DNA from: Derxia gummosa DSM 723
Lineage (GTDB): Bacteria; Pseudomonadota; Gammaproteobacteria; Burkholderiales; Burkholderiaceae_E
Reading direction: 5' to 3'
NCBI RefSeq assembly: GCF_000482785.1
Contig: NZ_KI519499.1
Span: forward strand, 643,776-707,775
Length of the DNA: 64,000 bases
A program made the position numbers and the translations under genes. Each line of letters begins with the position of its first letter. Within the stretch, counting starts at the first letter, position 1. Of this stretch, positions 45,561 through 54,374 are shown one piece after another. The notes under the pieces are model-generated. The model saw only the letters and a program-made list of their open reading frames with translations. It was not told where the DNA came from and did not search any database.

Positions 45561-47761
45561 TGCTGACGCGCAATGACATCTTTCTCGCCGACGGCATCGA
45601 GTATCGACTGCTGTGGGCAAGCGCGGAAACGAACCGCGCGTGGGTCATCTGTCTCGACCGGTCAAACGCGCTCCCTCAACTGTGCGCATGGGACGCGCTC
45701 GCCCAACAAAAGCCGTACCGCGTGAACGACGCACGTTGGAATCCCGCAGTCCGCAAGGCGACGCCCGCCATGCAGCGCGTGCGCGATGACGCCCTGAAAG
45801 CGCTGGCCGGCATCCAGAGCAGAACTCCTGACATCTTCGAACCTGCACAACGCGCACGCCTTGTCGATGAGCGCATCGCCGCTGGTCATTCTAAAGTCGC
45901 CATCTACAAGCACCTGAGGCGGTATTGGCGAGGCGGACAAGTTCACTCTGCGCTGCTCGGCAACTTCGACCAATCGAGACACAAGTGTGTCGGCTTGACC
46001 ACTGGGCGGGGTCGTCCTTCGCCTGTTGACGTCGCGGTCTATCAGCTTGAGGCAACTGACCTCGAACGCTTCAAGACCGCGATAGAGCGGTACTACTTCA
46101 GTGACGAGCGCAGAACGCTGGCGCACACGTATCAGCGCTTGCTGGAAGCGCACTACCAAACAGTGGATGGAAACAATATCCATCGACTGCGGCCGCCAGG
46201 CGAACGGCCGACCTACAAGCAGCTACGGCATTACCTGCTCAAGAATTACGGAGCCGAGCACGTGCTGCGCAAGCGCAAAGGCGACAAGGAGTTTGAGCGC
46301 GAGCACCGTGCGGTCCTGGGCACAGTCCTTCAAGATTGCCTTGGCGTTGGCCACCAGTACGAAGCCGACGCCACGATTGTCGATGTGTTTCTCGTCGCAT
46401 CAAGCGACTCACGAAAAATCATCGGCAAGCCGACGCTCTACCTCATTGTCGACCGTAAGTCGCGACTCATCGTCGGCTGGTACATCGGCCTTGAAAACGC
46501 GAGCTGGATTTGCGCGCTGCAAGCGCTTGTCACCATCTCCGCAGACAAGCGCTCGCTGTGCGAGCAGTACGGGGTCACCTACGACCCTCGCGACTGGCCG
46601 GCCCACGAAGTCTTTCCGTCGGAAATCATCGCAGACCGCGGCGAACTGCTGACGCAAGGCAGTGACCAGGTCATCGGAGAACTGAACTGCACCATTGCCA
46701 ATGTCTCTGCCAAGCGACCCGACCACAAGCCAGTCGTCGAGACGCAGTTCAAGCAGACACGCATGACGCTGCAAGACGGCACCCCAGGCTTCGACCCGCC
46801 AGAGAACGCCAAGCGGCGCCAGGGCAAGCACTACGAGAAAGATGCTTGCCTGACCCTGCACGACTTCACGGCTGTGATGCTGACCCACATCATCGAGCAC
46901 AACCGCAGGCCGATGCGTGATTACGACTGCAGCTTGGCGGAAGTCGCGGCGGGCGTTATCCCCTCACCCATTGCTATCTGGAATCACAACATCTCCAGTC
47001 GCGCAGGCCTGCTCACGCGATTCTCTGAAGAACGAGTCCGCATCGCGCTGCTGCCGCGCGGCGAGGCGACGGTCACGGAACACGGCATCGAATTCCAAGG
47101 CTGCATCTATACCTGTCAGGAAGCGATTGCCCGCGGATGGTTTGTCGATGGGCGAAAGCGTCGTTTCAAGGTCATGGTGACGTACGAAAGCCGACTCGTG
47201 GACATCGTCTACATCCACGCGCCAGACAAGGCTGCTCTCTACGTCGGCATCTTGTCTCCACGGGCTGAGAAGTACCGCGGCTTGTCGTTTGCGGAAGTGA
47301 AAGCGTTCGAGCGCGAGCGCGCCCGGATGCGTCATGAGATTGAGCATCAGCAAGCCCAGGCGAGAGCGGACCTGCATGCAGCCACCGCAGGCATCTTCGC
47401 TACGGCGGCTGCCAAGCTTGCAGCAGCCGGTATCAAGAAGTCTCGCACTGCGCGTCGTGCCGATATTGCCGAGGACCGGCAACAAGAACGCCGTCTGGAA
47501 CGACAGGCGTTGGGAACGACGATGCGCCTCACGGCGCCTGACGGCATTGCTCCAGCCGTGGCGACGGTCGACGACATGCCAGCACGCGGCTCCAACGTCC
47601 TGCCGTTACGCCCTGAACAAGGCGCAATCGAGCGCGCGGCCGAAAGCAATCGCAAGGAGGTCTCGGCCCAACCCCTGAGTCAAGCGACCAATGACTCGCC
47701 GCGAGCCCTGAGTCTCGCTGATAAGCTGCGACTGGCGCAGGAGAAGATGCGTAATGGATGA
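45560..47761 (+). CDS. tnsB: Tn7-like DDE transposase TnsB
   Basis: 733 aa from the ATG that shares its A with the tnsA stop; GGAGG lies upstream. TnsB binds the end repeats and cuts and joins the 3' ends. The retroviral-integrase-type core has the first Asp in YEADATIVDVF, the second in EIIADRGELLTQG and the Glu in KPVVETQFKQTR. N-terminal helix-turn-helix DNA-binding domains precede it (HSKVAIYKHLRRYWRGG). A C-terminal tail for TnsC contact ends LRLAQEKMRNG. Overlaps tnsC by 8 bp. Confidence 0.94.
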   Translation: MLTRNDIFLADGIEYRLLWASAETNRAWVICLDRSNALPQLCAWDALAQQKPYRVNDARWNPAVRKATPAMQRVRDDALKALAGIQSRTPDIFEPAQRARLVDERIAAGHSKVAIYKHLRRYWRGGQVHSALLGNFDQSRHKCVGLTTGRGRPSPVDVAVYQLEATDLERFKTAIERYYFSDERRTLAHTYQRLLEAHYQTVDGNNIHRLRPPGERPTYKQLRHYLLKNYGAEHVLRKRKGDKEFEREHRAVLGTVLQDCLGVGHQYEADATIVDVFLVASSDSRKIIGKPTLYLIVDRKSRLIVGWYIGLENASWICALQALVTISADKRSLCEQYGVTYDPRDWPAHEVFPSEIIADRGELLTQGSDQVIGELNCTIANVSAKRPDHKPVVETQFKQTRMTLQDGTPGFDPPENAKRRQGKHYEKDACLTLHDFTAVMLTHIIEHNRRPMRDYDCSLAEVAAGVIPSPIAIWNHNISSRAGLLTRFSEERVRIALLPRGEATVTEHGIEFQGCIYTCQEAIARGWFVDGRKRRFKVMVTYESRLVDIVYIHAPDKAALYVGILSPRAEKYRGLSFAEVKAFERERARMRHEIEHQQAQARADLHAATAGIFATAAAKLAAAGIKKSRTARRADIAEDRQQERRLERQALGTTMRLTAPDGIAPAVATVDDMPARGSNVLPLRPEQGAIERAAESNRKEVSAQPLSQATNDSPRALSLADKLRLAQEKMRNG

Positions 47762-49283
47762 ACTTTCTGCTTTTGGGGCCGTCGAGGCTACTTATCAAGC
47801 TCACCACCTGCCCCAATACCGTGGCAACCCGATGGTTGAAGCGCTACCGGCTACCTTGCGTGCCGATGAATTGCTGGAGTTCTTGAGCGTGCGACCAGGC
47901 TTCGAGCCGGAGCAACGTGAGTGGGCGACCGACGACCGTCTGCACATGCTCGCCACGCTGCGCAGCTTTGTCGTTCCGCTCCAGCGCCATGTTGAACTGG
48001 CTCAGACACTGGATTCGATGCTCCGGTCTGGCTACGTGGGCCGCATGCCGCGCACCCCTGAGTACATGCGCCGATGCCAGTCGATATACGACCAAGCGCG
48101 AGCTGGTGCATCGTTCGCCAACTCGTCGCTGCAGCTGTCGGCACTGCTGATGGGGATGCCAGGGATGGGCAAGACCACGGTGGTCAAACGCTGGTTCTCG
48201 CAGTTCCCGGAGGTCATCTATCACCGCTCGACAAATACCTACCAGATAACGCGGCTCCACATCGAGATGCCGAGTGACGGCTCGAGTATCAAGGGGTTGG
48301 GTCACGCCATTCTTCATGCGGTCGACCGACTGATACCTGGGGCGCAGTACTACGAGACGTACGCCAAGGGCGGCAGGACAGGCGCTGACGCGCTCATGCG
48401 TGGGGTAGCTCGAGTCCTGAACATGCATTTCGTAGGCTTCTTGGTGGCGGATGAAATCCAGAACCTTGCCAACGCTCATAAGGGCAAGCAGACAGTGATG
48501 ACTGAACTCGTCTCGGCCTGCAACGAGCTCGGCGTCCCCATCCTATTCATCGGCACGAACAAGGCTGCAAAGGTTTTCAGTCAGGACTTCAGGCAATCAC
48601 GGCGGTCGTGCGGCCAAGGCATTCGACATTGGGACCGACTGTCGAACGAAGCGAGTGCGGACGGCATCAACGAGTGGCGCAGTTTCCTGGAGACCCTATG
48701 GTCCTTTCAGTGGACTCGCCAGCCTGTCGCACTGGATGCCCACTTCGATGCCCTCATGCATCACTACAGCCAAGGCGTCATCGACATCGCCATCAAGCTC
48801 TTTGCGTCAGCCCAAGCTCGCGCAATGCGCGATGGGTCTGAACGCCTGAGCCCTGAACTCATTCACGAGGTCTTTGCGACTGAATTCGAGTTGATGCATC
48901 CGATGCTTGATGCCCTGCGTCGTAATGACTCAGAGGTTCTGGCTCTCTACGATGATGTCGCGCCCATCTCCACCGCCGCGCTGGCTGAAAGCGTCGGGCG
49001 CCGCATGCAGGGTCTGAGTACTGCTCAAGTACCAACACCGCATTCTCAGGTTGGCGCTGCCGCACCGGCTGCTCGGCATCAGTCGAACAAGAAGAGGCCC
49101 GAGCAACGCCCAGCCAGCGCTGCCGCACACGACACGACGGAGACAGCCGCGCCGCTCGAAGACCGACCGGAGGACTACCGCCGAGCAATTCAGTCCGCGA
49201 CCGACACGAGCGCTCAGGTGTACCAGCGCATGCGTGAACTTGGCATGGCTCGACCTCTCGAAGCGCTCGTGGATTTGAGCTGA
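47754..49283 (+). CDS. tnsC: Tn7-like transposition regulator TnsC (AAA+ ATPase)
   Basis: 509 aa. AAA+ ATPase that links target selection to the TnsAB transposase. Walker A MGMPGMGKTTVVKRWF, Walker B VGFLVADEIQNLAN, sensor 1 ILFIGTNKA. The C-terminal 100 residues are Pro/Ala/Thr-rich (ALAESVGRRMQGLSTAQVP) and likely contact TniQ. Start overlaps the end of tnsB; stop overlaps the start of tniQ. Confidence 0.94.
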   Translation: MDELSAFGAVEATYQAHHLPQYRGNPMVEALPATLRADELLEFLSVRPGFEPEQREWATDDRLHMLATLRSFVVPLQRHVELAQTLDSMLRSGYVGRMPRTPEYMRRCQSIYDQARAGASFANSSLQLSALLMGMPGMGKTTVVKRWFSQFPEVIYHRSTNTYQITRLHIEMPSDGSSIKGLGHAILHAVDRLIPGAQYYETYAKGGRTGADALMRGVARVLNMHFVGFLVADEIQNLANAHKGKQTVMTELVSACNELGVPILFIGTNKAAKVFSQDFRQSRRSCGQGIRHWDRLSNEASADGINEWRSFLETLWSFQWTRQPVALDAHFDALMHHYSQGVIDIAIKLFASAQARAMRDGSERLSPELIHEVFATEFELMHPMLDALRRNDSEVLALYDDVAPISTAALAESVGRRMQGLSTAQVPTPHSQVGAAAPAARHQSNKKRPEQRPASAAAHDTTETAAPLEDRPEDYRRAIQSATDTSAQVYQRMRELGMARPLEALVDLS

Positions 49284-50512
49284 TGGCACTGCTTCCCAAG
49301 CCTTATGACGATGAAGTGGTCGGAAGCGTTTTCGCTCGCGCGGCCGTGCAGGCAGGCTTGCCGCTAAAGACGCTTCTTGGCTCCATCTTTTCAGGTCGCG
49401 GGTCTCATTCATTTCTCATGACGAGTGAACTCCACCGCGTCGCCAGCTTCGCCGGTGTGGACGCTGATGAACTACTGAGCCAACACACGATGTTCCCGTA
49501 CGCAGTGGCTTATATGACGCGCGATGTCAAAGCCGCCTTTCGTACGAAAGCGCTCAGCCTGCAGCCTGGCCAGGAATGTCTTGGCTCACTGACCAAATCA
49601 GTGTCCCATGGGGTTCCCTACCGCCGCTTCTGTCCTGACTGCGTCCGGCAGGACCTGCGCATGTACGGCGAGTCGTACTGGCGAAGGGCACACCTCCTGC
49701 CCGGCGCTCTGGTTTGCCTCCGCCACCACAAGCCCCTCAAGACCGCCAATTTGCCTTTGCGTGGCAGGACGTCCATGAAGGACATAACGCTTCCGCATCA
49801 GGCAGAGCTGCTTCCAACGCGATTGCCCGCATCCGCGGCACTTCGCATGAAGCTCACTGAACGGTCAGTACAAGCGCTGGTCGGACAGGTTCAAGTCGAT
49901 AACGACTGGCGCGAGTGGTATCGGACTCGAGTGCTCGCACTCGGCTATCAGCTGCCACCCGGTGCGGTCGCAGGCGCGGCACTTGCCCGTGAACTTCGCA
50001 GCTACTTCGGCCAGCCGCTGCTGGAGTCCATGGGCTGCCCGCTGCCGGGAACGTGCTTGGACACGTGGCCCGCATTGATGACGCGCCCTGGCATTGATAC
50101 CCCGTTCGCGACCCCAAAGCATGTGGTGCTCGATGTGTTTTTGGATGAAGGCATTCGAGCTCCGGACGACGTGACGAGCTTGTACCAGGCGCCGGGCAAG
50201 AAGACGCGCGACTACGCACGTCTGGATAAGGCGACAGTTGCTCGAATCGAGAAGCGTATCCAGCAGGTAGTGGACGCTGGCGAGCGGACATCCATCAAGG
50301 CATTACTGACCGACGCCGGCGTCTGGTCCGCTTTTCGGCACGACCGCGAGAACTTTCCGGCAACACGAGCAACGCTTGACGAATTTCGGGCATCAAACCA
50401 AGCAGAGCGTCAAGTTGGCGGGCGTAGCTACTGGAGGCAGCGCCATCCCAGCCGTTATTCGCCACCCCAAGGAATTGATGCGGCAACCGACGAAGCGCCG
50501 GCAGCTCGCTGA
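49283..50512 (+). CDS. tniQ: TniQ/TnsD target-selection protein
   Basis: 409 aa. TniQ domain with two zinc-binding groups: RRFCPDCVRQDLRMYGESYW and LPGALVCLRHHKPL. N-terminal MALLPKPYDDEVVGSVFARA is typical of TniQ. The remaining half (VARIEKRIQQVVDAGERTSI) has helix-turn-helix-like segments. TnsD-type proteins bind a specific chromosomal site; given the insertion, this one may recognise comEC, but at 409 aa it is on the short side for a site-specific TnsD. The 237 bp after it hold only an inverted repeat. Confidence 0.92.
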   Translation: MALLPKPYDDEVVGSVFARAAVQAGLPLKTLLGSIFSGRGSHSFLMTSELHRVASFAGVDADELLSQHTMFPYAVAYMTRDVKAAFRTKALSLQPGQECLGSLTKSVSHGVPYRRFCPDCVRQDLRMYGESYWRRAHLLPGALVCLRHHKPLKTANLPLRGRTSMKDITLPHQAELLPTRLPASAALRMKLTERSVQALVGQVQVDNDWREWYRTRVLALGYQLPPGAVAGAALARELRSYFGQPLLESMGCPLPGTCLDTWPALMTRPGIDTPFATPKHVVLDVFLDEGIRAPDDVTSLYQAPGKKTRDYARLDKATVARIEKRIQQVVDAGERTSIKALLTDAGVWSAFRHDRENFPATRATLDEFRASNQAERQVGGRSYWRQRHPSRYSPPQGIDAATDEAPAAR

Positions 50513-50594
50513 GCAAACTCGTCAGCCAAGAGCTTAGGGCGACAAGCGAGTCTCGAGACGCGGGACGCTTGGCAACAGTCCGTTCGTTCAATGT

Positions 50595-50627
50595 CCTACT
50601 GGACCTTACCGTTATGAGACCAGTAGG
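50595..50627 (+). terminator. Inverted repeat after tniQ
   Basis: Perfect 8-bp arms CCTACTGG (50595-50602) / CCAGTAGG (50620-50627), 83 bp past the tniQ stop, without a clear U-tract. Possible operon terminator or protein site. Confidence 0.4.
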
Positions 50628-50749
50628 TTGAACGGCTACGCCACCATAGCCACAGCCCCAGAAAAGTGCAGTGCCGTACCGGACCGAACATCCGGCGCGC
50701 CTCGAGTGGCTATAGAGAACAATTGAACATCAAACCGGAGCTCGTCCTC

Positions 50750-51574
50750 ATGTCGCAATCAGCAGCCATTCTGACTCGAACAGGTGCAGTACAGGTTGAG
50801 CTTCCGGAGCGCGATGCTGAGCTGATTAAAGGGGTGCAGTGGGGCTCTTTAGATGCTTTCCCCACACCGGCATATTGGGCATACCAAGTAATTGCGCGAC
50901 GCCTCATGGGAAGGCCAGCCCCGTATCGACTCGGACGTTCTTTGAGCGAAGAGGTCGGCGCATGCCTGTTAGGCGGCCATGGAATTCCCGCATCTGTCGG
51001 CATCGCTGCCTACCATCGGCTACGCGAGCACGGTGCCTTTGACAACCGGGACGTCAGCGAACAGCAACTGCTCGCGTGGCTGACAGAACCTCTTCGCGTC
51101 GGCAATAGGACTGTCCGCTATCGCTTCGCAGCGCAAAAGGCACGCTATCTTGCCGGCGCCCTGCCGATGGTCCGTTCGGCTCCGACGTTCTCTACGGGCA
51201 AAGAGTTGCGTGACTGGCTACTGGGTGCGCCTGGTATCGGCCCAAAGACTGCATCGTGGATTGCCCGAAATTGGATGGACGCCGACGATGTCGCCATTTT
51301 GGATATTCACATCATGAGAGTCGGTCAGGCTGTGGGCATCTTTCCAATGCACCAGACGGTCGAACGAAACTACATGGACTTGGAAGTGCGATTCCTGCAG
51401 TTTGCCGAAGCCCTCGACGTGCGCGCGTCCGAACTTGACGCCGTCATCTGGCACGAAATGGCGTCGTCTCCCACCATCGTGAAGCAATTGGTGGCACATC
51501 TACACGAACGCATGGCCCAAAGCGTTCCTGCGCGCCGTCGACGCGAACCTGCGCAAACAGCGCTCGTTTTCTAG
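50750..51574 (+). CDS. OGG-like HhH-GPD DNA glycosylase/lyase
   Basis: 274 aa from ATG 50750 (GGAG 12 nt upstream); an in-frame start at 50666 is less supported. The helix-hairpin-helix GPD motif reads LLGAPGIGPKTASWIARNW, with the catalytic Lys in GPK and the conserved Asp in AILDIHIMRVGQ 20 residues later. This is the layout of bifunctional 8-oxoguanine glycosylases. OGG-like proteins are known ancillary members of type IV CBASS together with QueC-like proteins, and a QueC-like gene lies 0.65 kb away here. Convergent with the minus-strand operon (5 bp between stops). Confidence 0.85.
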   Translation: MSQSAAILTRTGAVQVELPERDAELIKGVQWGSLDAFPTPAYWAYQVIARRLMGRPAPYRLGRSLSEEVGACLLGGHGIPASVGIAAYHRLREHGAFDNRDVSEQQLLAWLTEPLRVGNRTVRYRFAAQKARYLAGALPMVRSAPTFSTGKELRDWLLGAPGIGPKTASWIARNWMDADDVAILDIHIMRVGQAVGIFPMHQTVERNYMDLEVRFLQFAEALDVRASELDAVIWHEMASSPTIVKQLVAHLHERMAQSVPARRRREPAQTALVF

Positions 51575-51579
51575 AAGCG

Positions 51580-52257
51580 TCAGCCACCGAGCAACGCCAG
51601 GCCCGCGCCAAACAAACACTCATTTGGGCCAAAAAGGTTAGTCAGCTCGGCATGCGCAGTGATTCCCAAGGGGCAGAACGATAAGCCGAGCACTTCGGCG
51701 ACTATTGACATGTAGCCGAGCACTACGCCGGCATCGCGCCACACCAAGCTTTCAGGATTCACATACTTTGCAGCTGTCTTGCCGGGCTCAACGATGAGGG
51801 CGAGCACTAGACCAGAGTCGACATCTAGTAGTTCTGCAGCCTTCCTCCGAACCAAGTCCGCGTTGGCCGTGGTTCCCCTCAGGTCGACTAGCGCATGCTC
51901 AGTCGGGTCGTACAAGCGCCACGGCGTACACGACGCAGCTACCAGGATGTGAACAGGGTGCATTGCCCCGGCCGACGGATGCGGTCTTGATTCCTGGTCA
52001 AAGCCGTAAGGGCTTGGCCTAGAGCAGCGGCTTCGGCCTGTAAGCCATAGAAACTCGCCAAGAGCCTCGTACTTAAGCGGTCGACCAGAATCTCTTCGTG
52101 TCTCGCGGTGCTCCATTACTGAGACCATGTCGACAAGAAGAGGTGCACTACGCGGAACAAGTTGCTGGACGTTCCCAGTAGGCCACGTGAATGGCTTGTA
52201 AGGCGCCGGTTCTTTGCGCGGGATAGGTTCAGTCGACAATTGAATACTCTGGCCCAA
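51580..52257 (-). CDS. SagB-type nitroreductase-fold flavin oxidoreductase
   Basis: 225 aa. The start must be a TTG (52257 or 52239), because the first ATG is at codon 44, past the conserved N-terminus. The block HRETRRDSGRPLKYEALGEF then RPHPSAGAMHPVHILVA is the SagB-type FMN-binding signature (PSAGAxxP). The C-terminal half has WRDAGVVLGYMSIVAEVLGL, also typical. SagB enzymes oxidise azolines in peptide natural products; here the partners are nucleobase enzymes, so the substrate may be a deazapurine or a modified peptide. Overlaps the QueC-like gene by 29 bp. Last gene of the operon. Confidence 0.85.
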   Translation of the reverse strand: MGQSIQLSTEPIPRKEPAPYKPFTWPTGNVQQLVPRSAPLLVDMVSVMEHRETRRDSGRPLKYEALGEFLWLTGRSRCSRPSPYGFDQESRPHPSAGAMHPVHILVAASCTPWRLYDPTEHALVDLRGTTANADLVRRKAAELLDVDSGLVLALIVEPGKTAAKYVNPESLVWRDAGVVLGYMSIVAEVLGLSFCPLGITAHAELTNLFGPNECLFGAGLALLGG

Positions 52258-52837
52258 GTTCTCGATAGGTATCCAAGTACTTGTTGCAACCGCGGCAATC
52301 GCCGCATGCGATGTCAGCCTTGTGGCAGCTATGAGACCAAGCCAGCAGAGAGGGAGGCACGCGCGCCTCTCGCACTAGCTCTGCCGTCGAAAGACCAATA
52401 GCCGGAGCGACGATTCGCATTCCACCTTCTTGGTACGACGTCAATTCGTCTACCTTGCGTACGAAATCTTCCGTCCCATCAAGATGGCTCTCGCCATCCG
52501 AGCGGACGGTTCCAATGTAAAGCGTCCTTACGCCAAGGGCGATTGCGCGCATCGAAGCTAGTGTGATAAGCATTTGATTGCGGTATGGCCACCAATCCGA
52601 GGTCTTGGCCTCGGCATGCGGTGGCGCATAAGACATATCGCCCGAGCCTAGCGAACGGCAGTCAATAGTGATAATGCTGTGTTGAATTCCCAACTCGGAA
52701 CACACTTGAGTCGCCGCGAGCCTCTCTGCCGCTGCGGCACGCTGTCCATAATCTATTGTGATGGCGAATGCTGGGCGCTTCCACCAAGCGATAGCGATTG
52801 AATCCATTCCGCCAGAAAGAAGCAATCCTGCTGTCAC
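52229..52837 (-). CDS. QueC-like 7-cyano-7-deazaguanine synthase / deazaguanine ligase
   Basis: 202 aa from a GTG overlapping the previous stop (GTGA), with GGAGG upstream; this gives MTAGLLLSGGMDSIAIAW. PP-loop SGGMDS at residues 8-13, YRNQMLITLASMRAIALGV in the middle, and the zinc site SCHKADIACGDCRGCNKYLD (four Cys) at the C-terminus. Housekeeping QueC makes preQ0. QueC-like proteins in Qat and type IV CBASS have been reported to attach deazaguanine to a partner protein. The neighbours here (deoxyribosyltransferase, kinase, glycosylase) make a defence or modification role more likely than queuosine synthesis. Confidence 0.88.
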   Translation of the reverse strand: MTAGLLLSGGMDSIAIAWWKRPAFAITIDYGQRAAAAERLAATQVCSELGIQHSIITIDCRSLGSGDMSYAPPHAEAKTSDWWPYRNQMLITLASMRAIALGVRTLYIGTVRSDGESHLDGTEDFVRKVDELTSYQEGGMRIVAPAIGLSTAELVREARVPPSLLAWSHSCHKADIACGDCRGCNKYLDTYRELGPEYSIVD

Positions 52838-54051
52838 AACGCCACCGCCTCCCACAACGTCGAATAAATTGCCGTCGTGAAGTCGTTGCAAATAGTGCAC
52901 TCGGAGCCTTCCATCATCTTGAGGCCTTCGCCTTTGTGCCGTTCGCTGTAGACCACCACAGGCTTCCCTAGGGCTCGGGCGTAGCCGATTTCATAGACTG
53001 TGCCCGGGTCAAAACCGTCCGCAATCGCCATCACGAGATGAGAAGCATGAATGGCTTCCAAGTCCTTTGCGACCACGTCATCTGCCTCGCCTAAGCCAAT
53101 GTCGTGGTACGGCGAGAACACCTTTAGCCCCATTTCCTGGAGAACATTCCGAGCTTGCTCAACCATCCAGACCTGCGATAAATCGAAAAAAGGGCCAGCC
53201 AAATACACTTGACGCACTTCGCCGGCTCGATAGCCAACCGACAGGCCAATTGCCTGAGGGGCATAGTCGTTTAGTTGGACCGGGGTAATCAGTCCTTGCG
53301 TCTCTACGTAGTAAGCCGTCGCGCGGGAAGCAATTAAAGCTGCCTCAGCGGGGGACTTGCCGTTATGCATCCATTCATTGGCAAAGTGCGCTACGAAGCA
53401 GTCCCCAGAACCTACCTTCCAGACATGACCGGTACGGAAGGCCGGTACTTGGGTTGTCCCAGTTGCAGTCCAGACAAACGCACCGTGAGGCCCCATCTTG
53501 ACGACGACGACCTCAGCACCTTGCTGATGCGCCAGGGCCGGCGCCGTCATACTCGGATGCTCGCCAGGCATGCCCGCCATGTGACCGGCTTCCCACGAGT
53601 TCATGACCAACGCCAGATGGTTCGCTCTTGAGCCATTCGCCCCGAAAGGCTTGCCCTTACGAACATTTTGAGGGTCGTAAACAGCCCAGTCCGCATTAAC
53701 AACCGCGTCGCCCTCCAGCATGCCGAAGCGCACAACCTTGTCTGCATCGACCTGAAGAGGCGGGTATTCGACGTCAGGTACGCCCGAAATGACTGGGACG
53801 TCCAAGTCATACAGGTATCGGAAGGCTACGATGCCGTCCACTTTCGTCGGCATCGTCGAAAAGCCCTCAAGCCATGCGGCGCGTTCCTCGAACACATCGA
53901 TAGCGTGCTGCCCCATGTACGAATGCAAGACCACATCGGTTCCCATGTTCGCGATGGCCATTGCAGCGCGTCCAGCCGAACCATAGATGTCGTTCCAGCG
54001 CGGATGGACACAGTACTCACGGTAAACACCACCGACGACGTTGAGTGCCAT
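52834..54051 (-). CDS. PfkB-family kinase fused to nucleoside 2-deoxyribosyltransferase
   Basis: 405 aa. Residues about 1-275 are a ribokinase/PfkB fold: early GSAGRAAMAIANMGTDV, later VVVVKMGPHGAFVW and the anion-hole/catalytic motif WKVGSGDCFVAHFAN (Asp217). Residues about 280-400 are a nucleoside 2-deoxyribosyltransferase: QVYLAGPFFDLSQ, SPYHDIGLGEADD, and the catalytic Glu354 in DPGTVYEIGYARALGKP. Together they could swap a base on a deoxyribose and phosphorylate the product. Start ATG overlaps the previous stop (TAATG); stop overlaps the QueC-like start. Confidence 0.88.
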   Translation of the reverse strand: MALNVVGGVYREYCVHPRWNDIYGSAGRAAMAIANMGTDVVLHSYMGQHAIDVFEERAAWLEGFSTMPTKVDGIVAFRYLYDLDVPVISGVPDVEYPPLQVDADKVVRFGMLEGDAVVNADWAVYDPQNVRKGKPFGANGSRANHLALVMNSWEAGHMAGMPGEHPSMTAPALAHQQGAEVVVVKMGPHGAFVWTATGTTQVPAFRTGHVWKVGSGDCFVAHFANEWMHNGKSPAEAALIASRATAYYVETQGLITPVQLNDYAPQAIGLSVGYRAGEVRQVYLAGPFFDLSQVWMVEQARNVLQEMGLKVFSPYHDIGLGEADDVVAKDLEAIHASHLVMAIADGFDPGTVYEIGYARALGKPVVVYSERHKGEGLKMMEGSECTICNDFTTAIYSTLWEAVAL

Positions 54052-54374
54052 TATTTGTGCTGGACGCGAACGCGCACTTGACCACCGTTCACGCTCACAA
54101 CAATTGCGTTGTACGTGTGCCCTTGGTCGACGCAGTTGCGTAGTCGAGTTGCTTCCGGCCCCGTCAGCCCCCCAGCAACCTGTCCATCGCTAAGCACTTG
54201 AACGACGACTTGTCCACGCATATTCGTGACGACAACACTGAGAACATCGCCTTGGCTAAGCCTCCCCACAATAGCGGGTTGAGGGCTCGTTAATTGCGCA
54301 TTGAACGCAAGCGTCTCACACGGCGAATCGTCTCGAGTACCGCCCCCACCGCTACCACCCCCACCACCAGACAT
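54051..54374 (-). CDS. Small protein with an N-terminal Gly-rich tail
   Basis: 107 aa. The N-terminus is MSGGGGGSGGGGTRDDSPCE, an unusual flexible tail, followed by a compact domain (TLAFNAQLTSPQPAIVGRL, GDVLSVVVTNMRGQVVVQVL, ATRLRNCVDQGHTYNAIVV) of probable beta structure. Two Cys residues are conserved-looking. First gene of the four-gene minus-strand operon, preceded by a G-rich ribosome-binding site. Because QueC-like proteins in defence systems modify a partner's N-terminus, this tail is a candidate acceptor; that is inference. Confidence 0.75.
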   Translation of the reverse strand: MSGGGGGSGGGGTRDDSPCETLAFNAQLTSPQPAIVGRLSQGDVLSVVVTNMRGQVVVQVLSDGQVAGGLTGPEATRLRNCVDQGHTYNAIVVSVNGGQVRVRVQHK

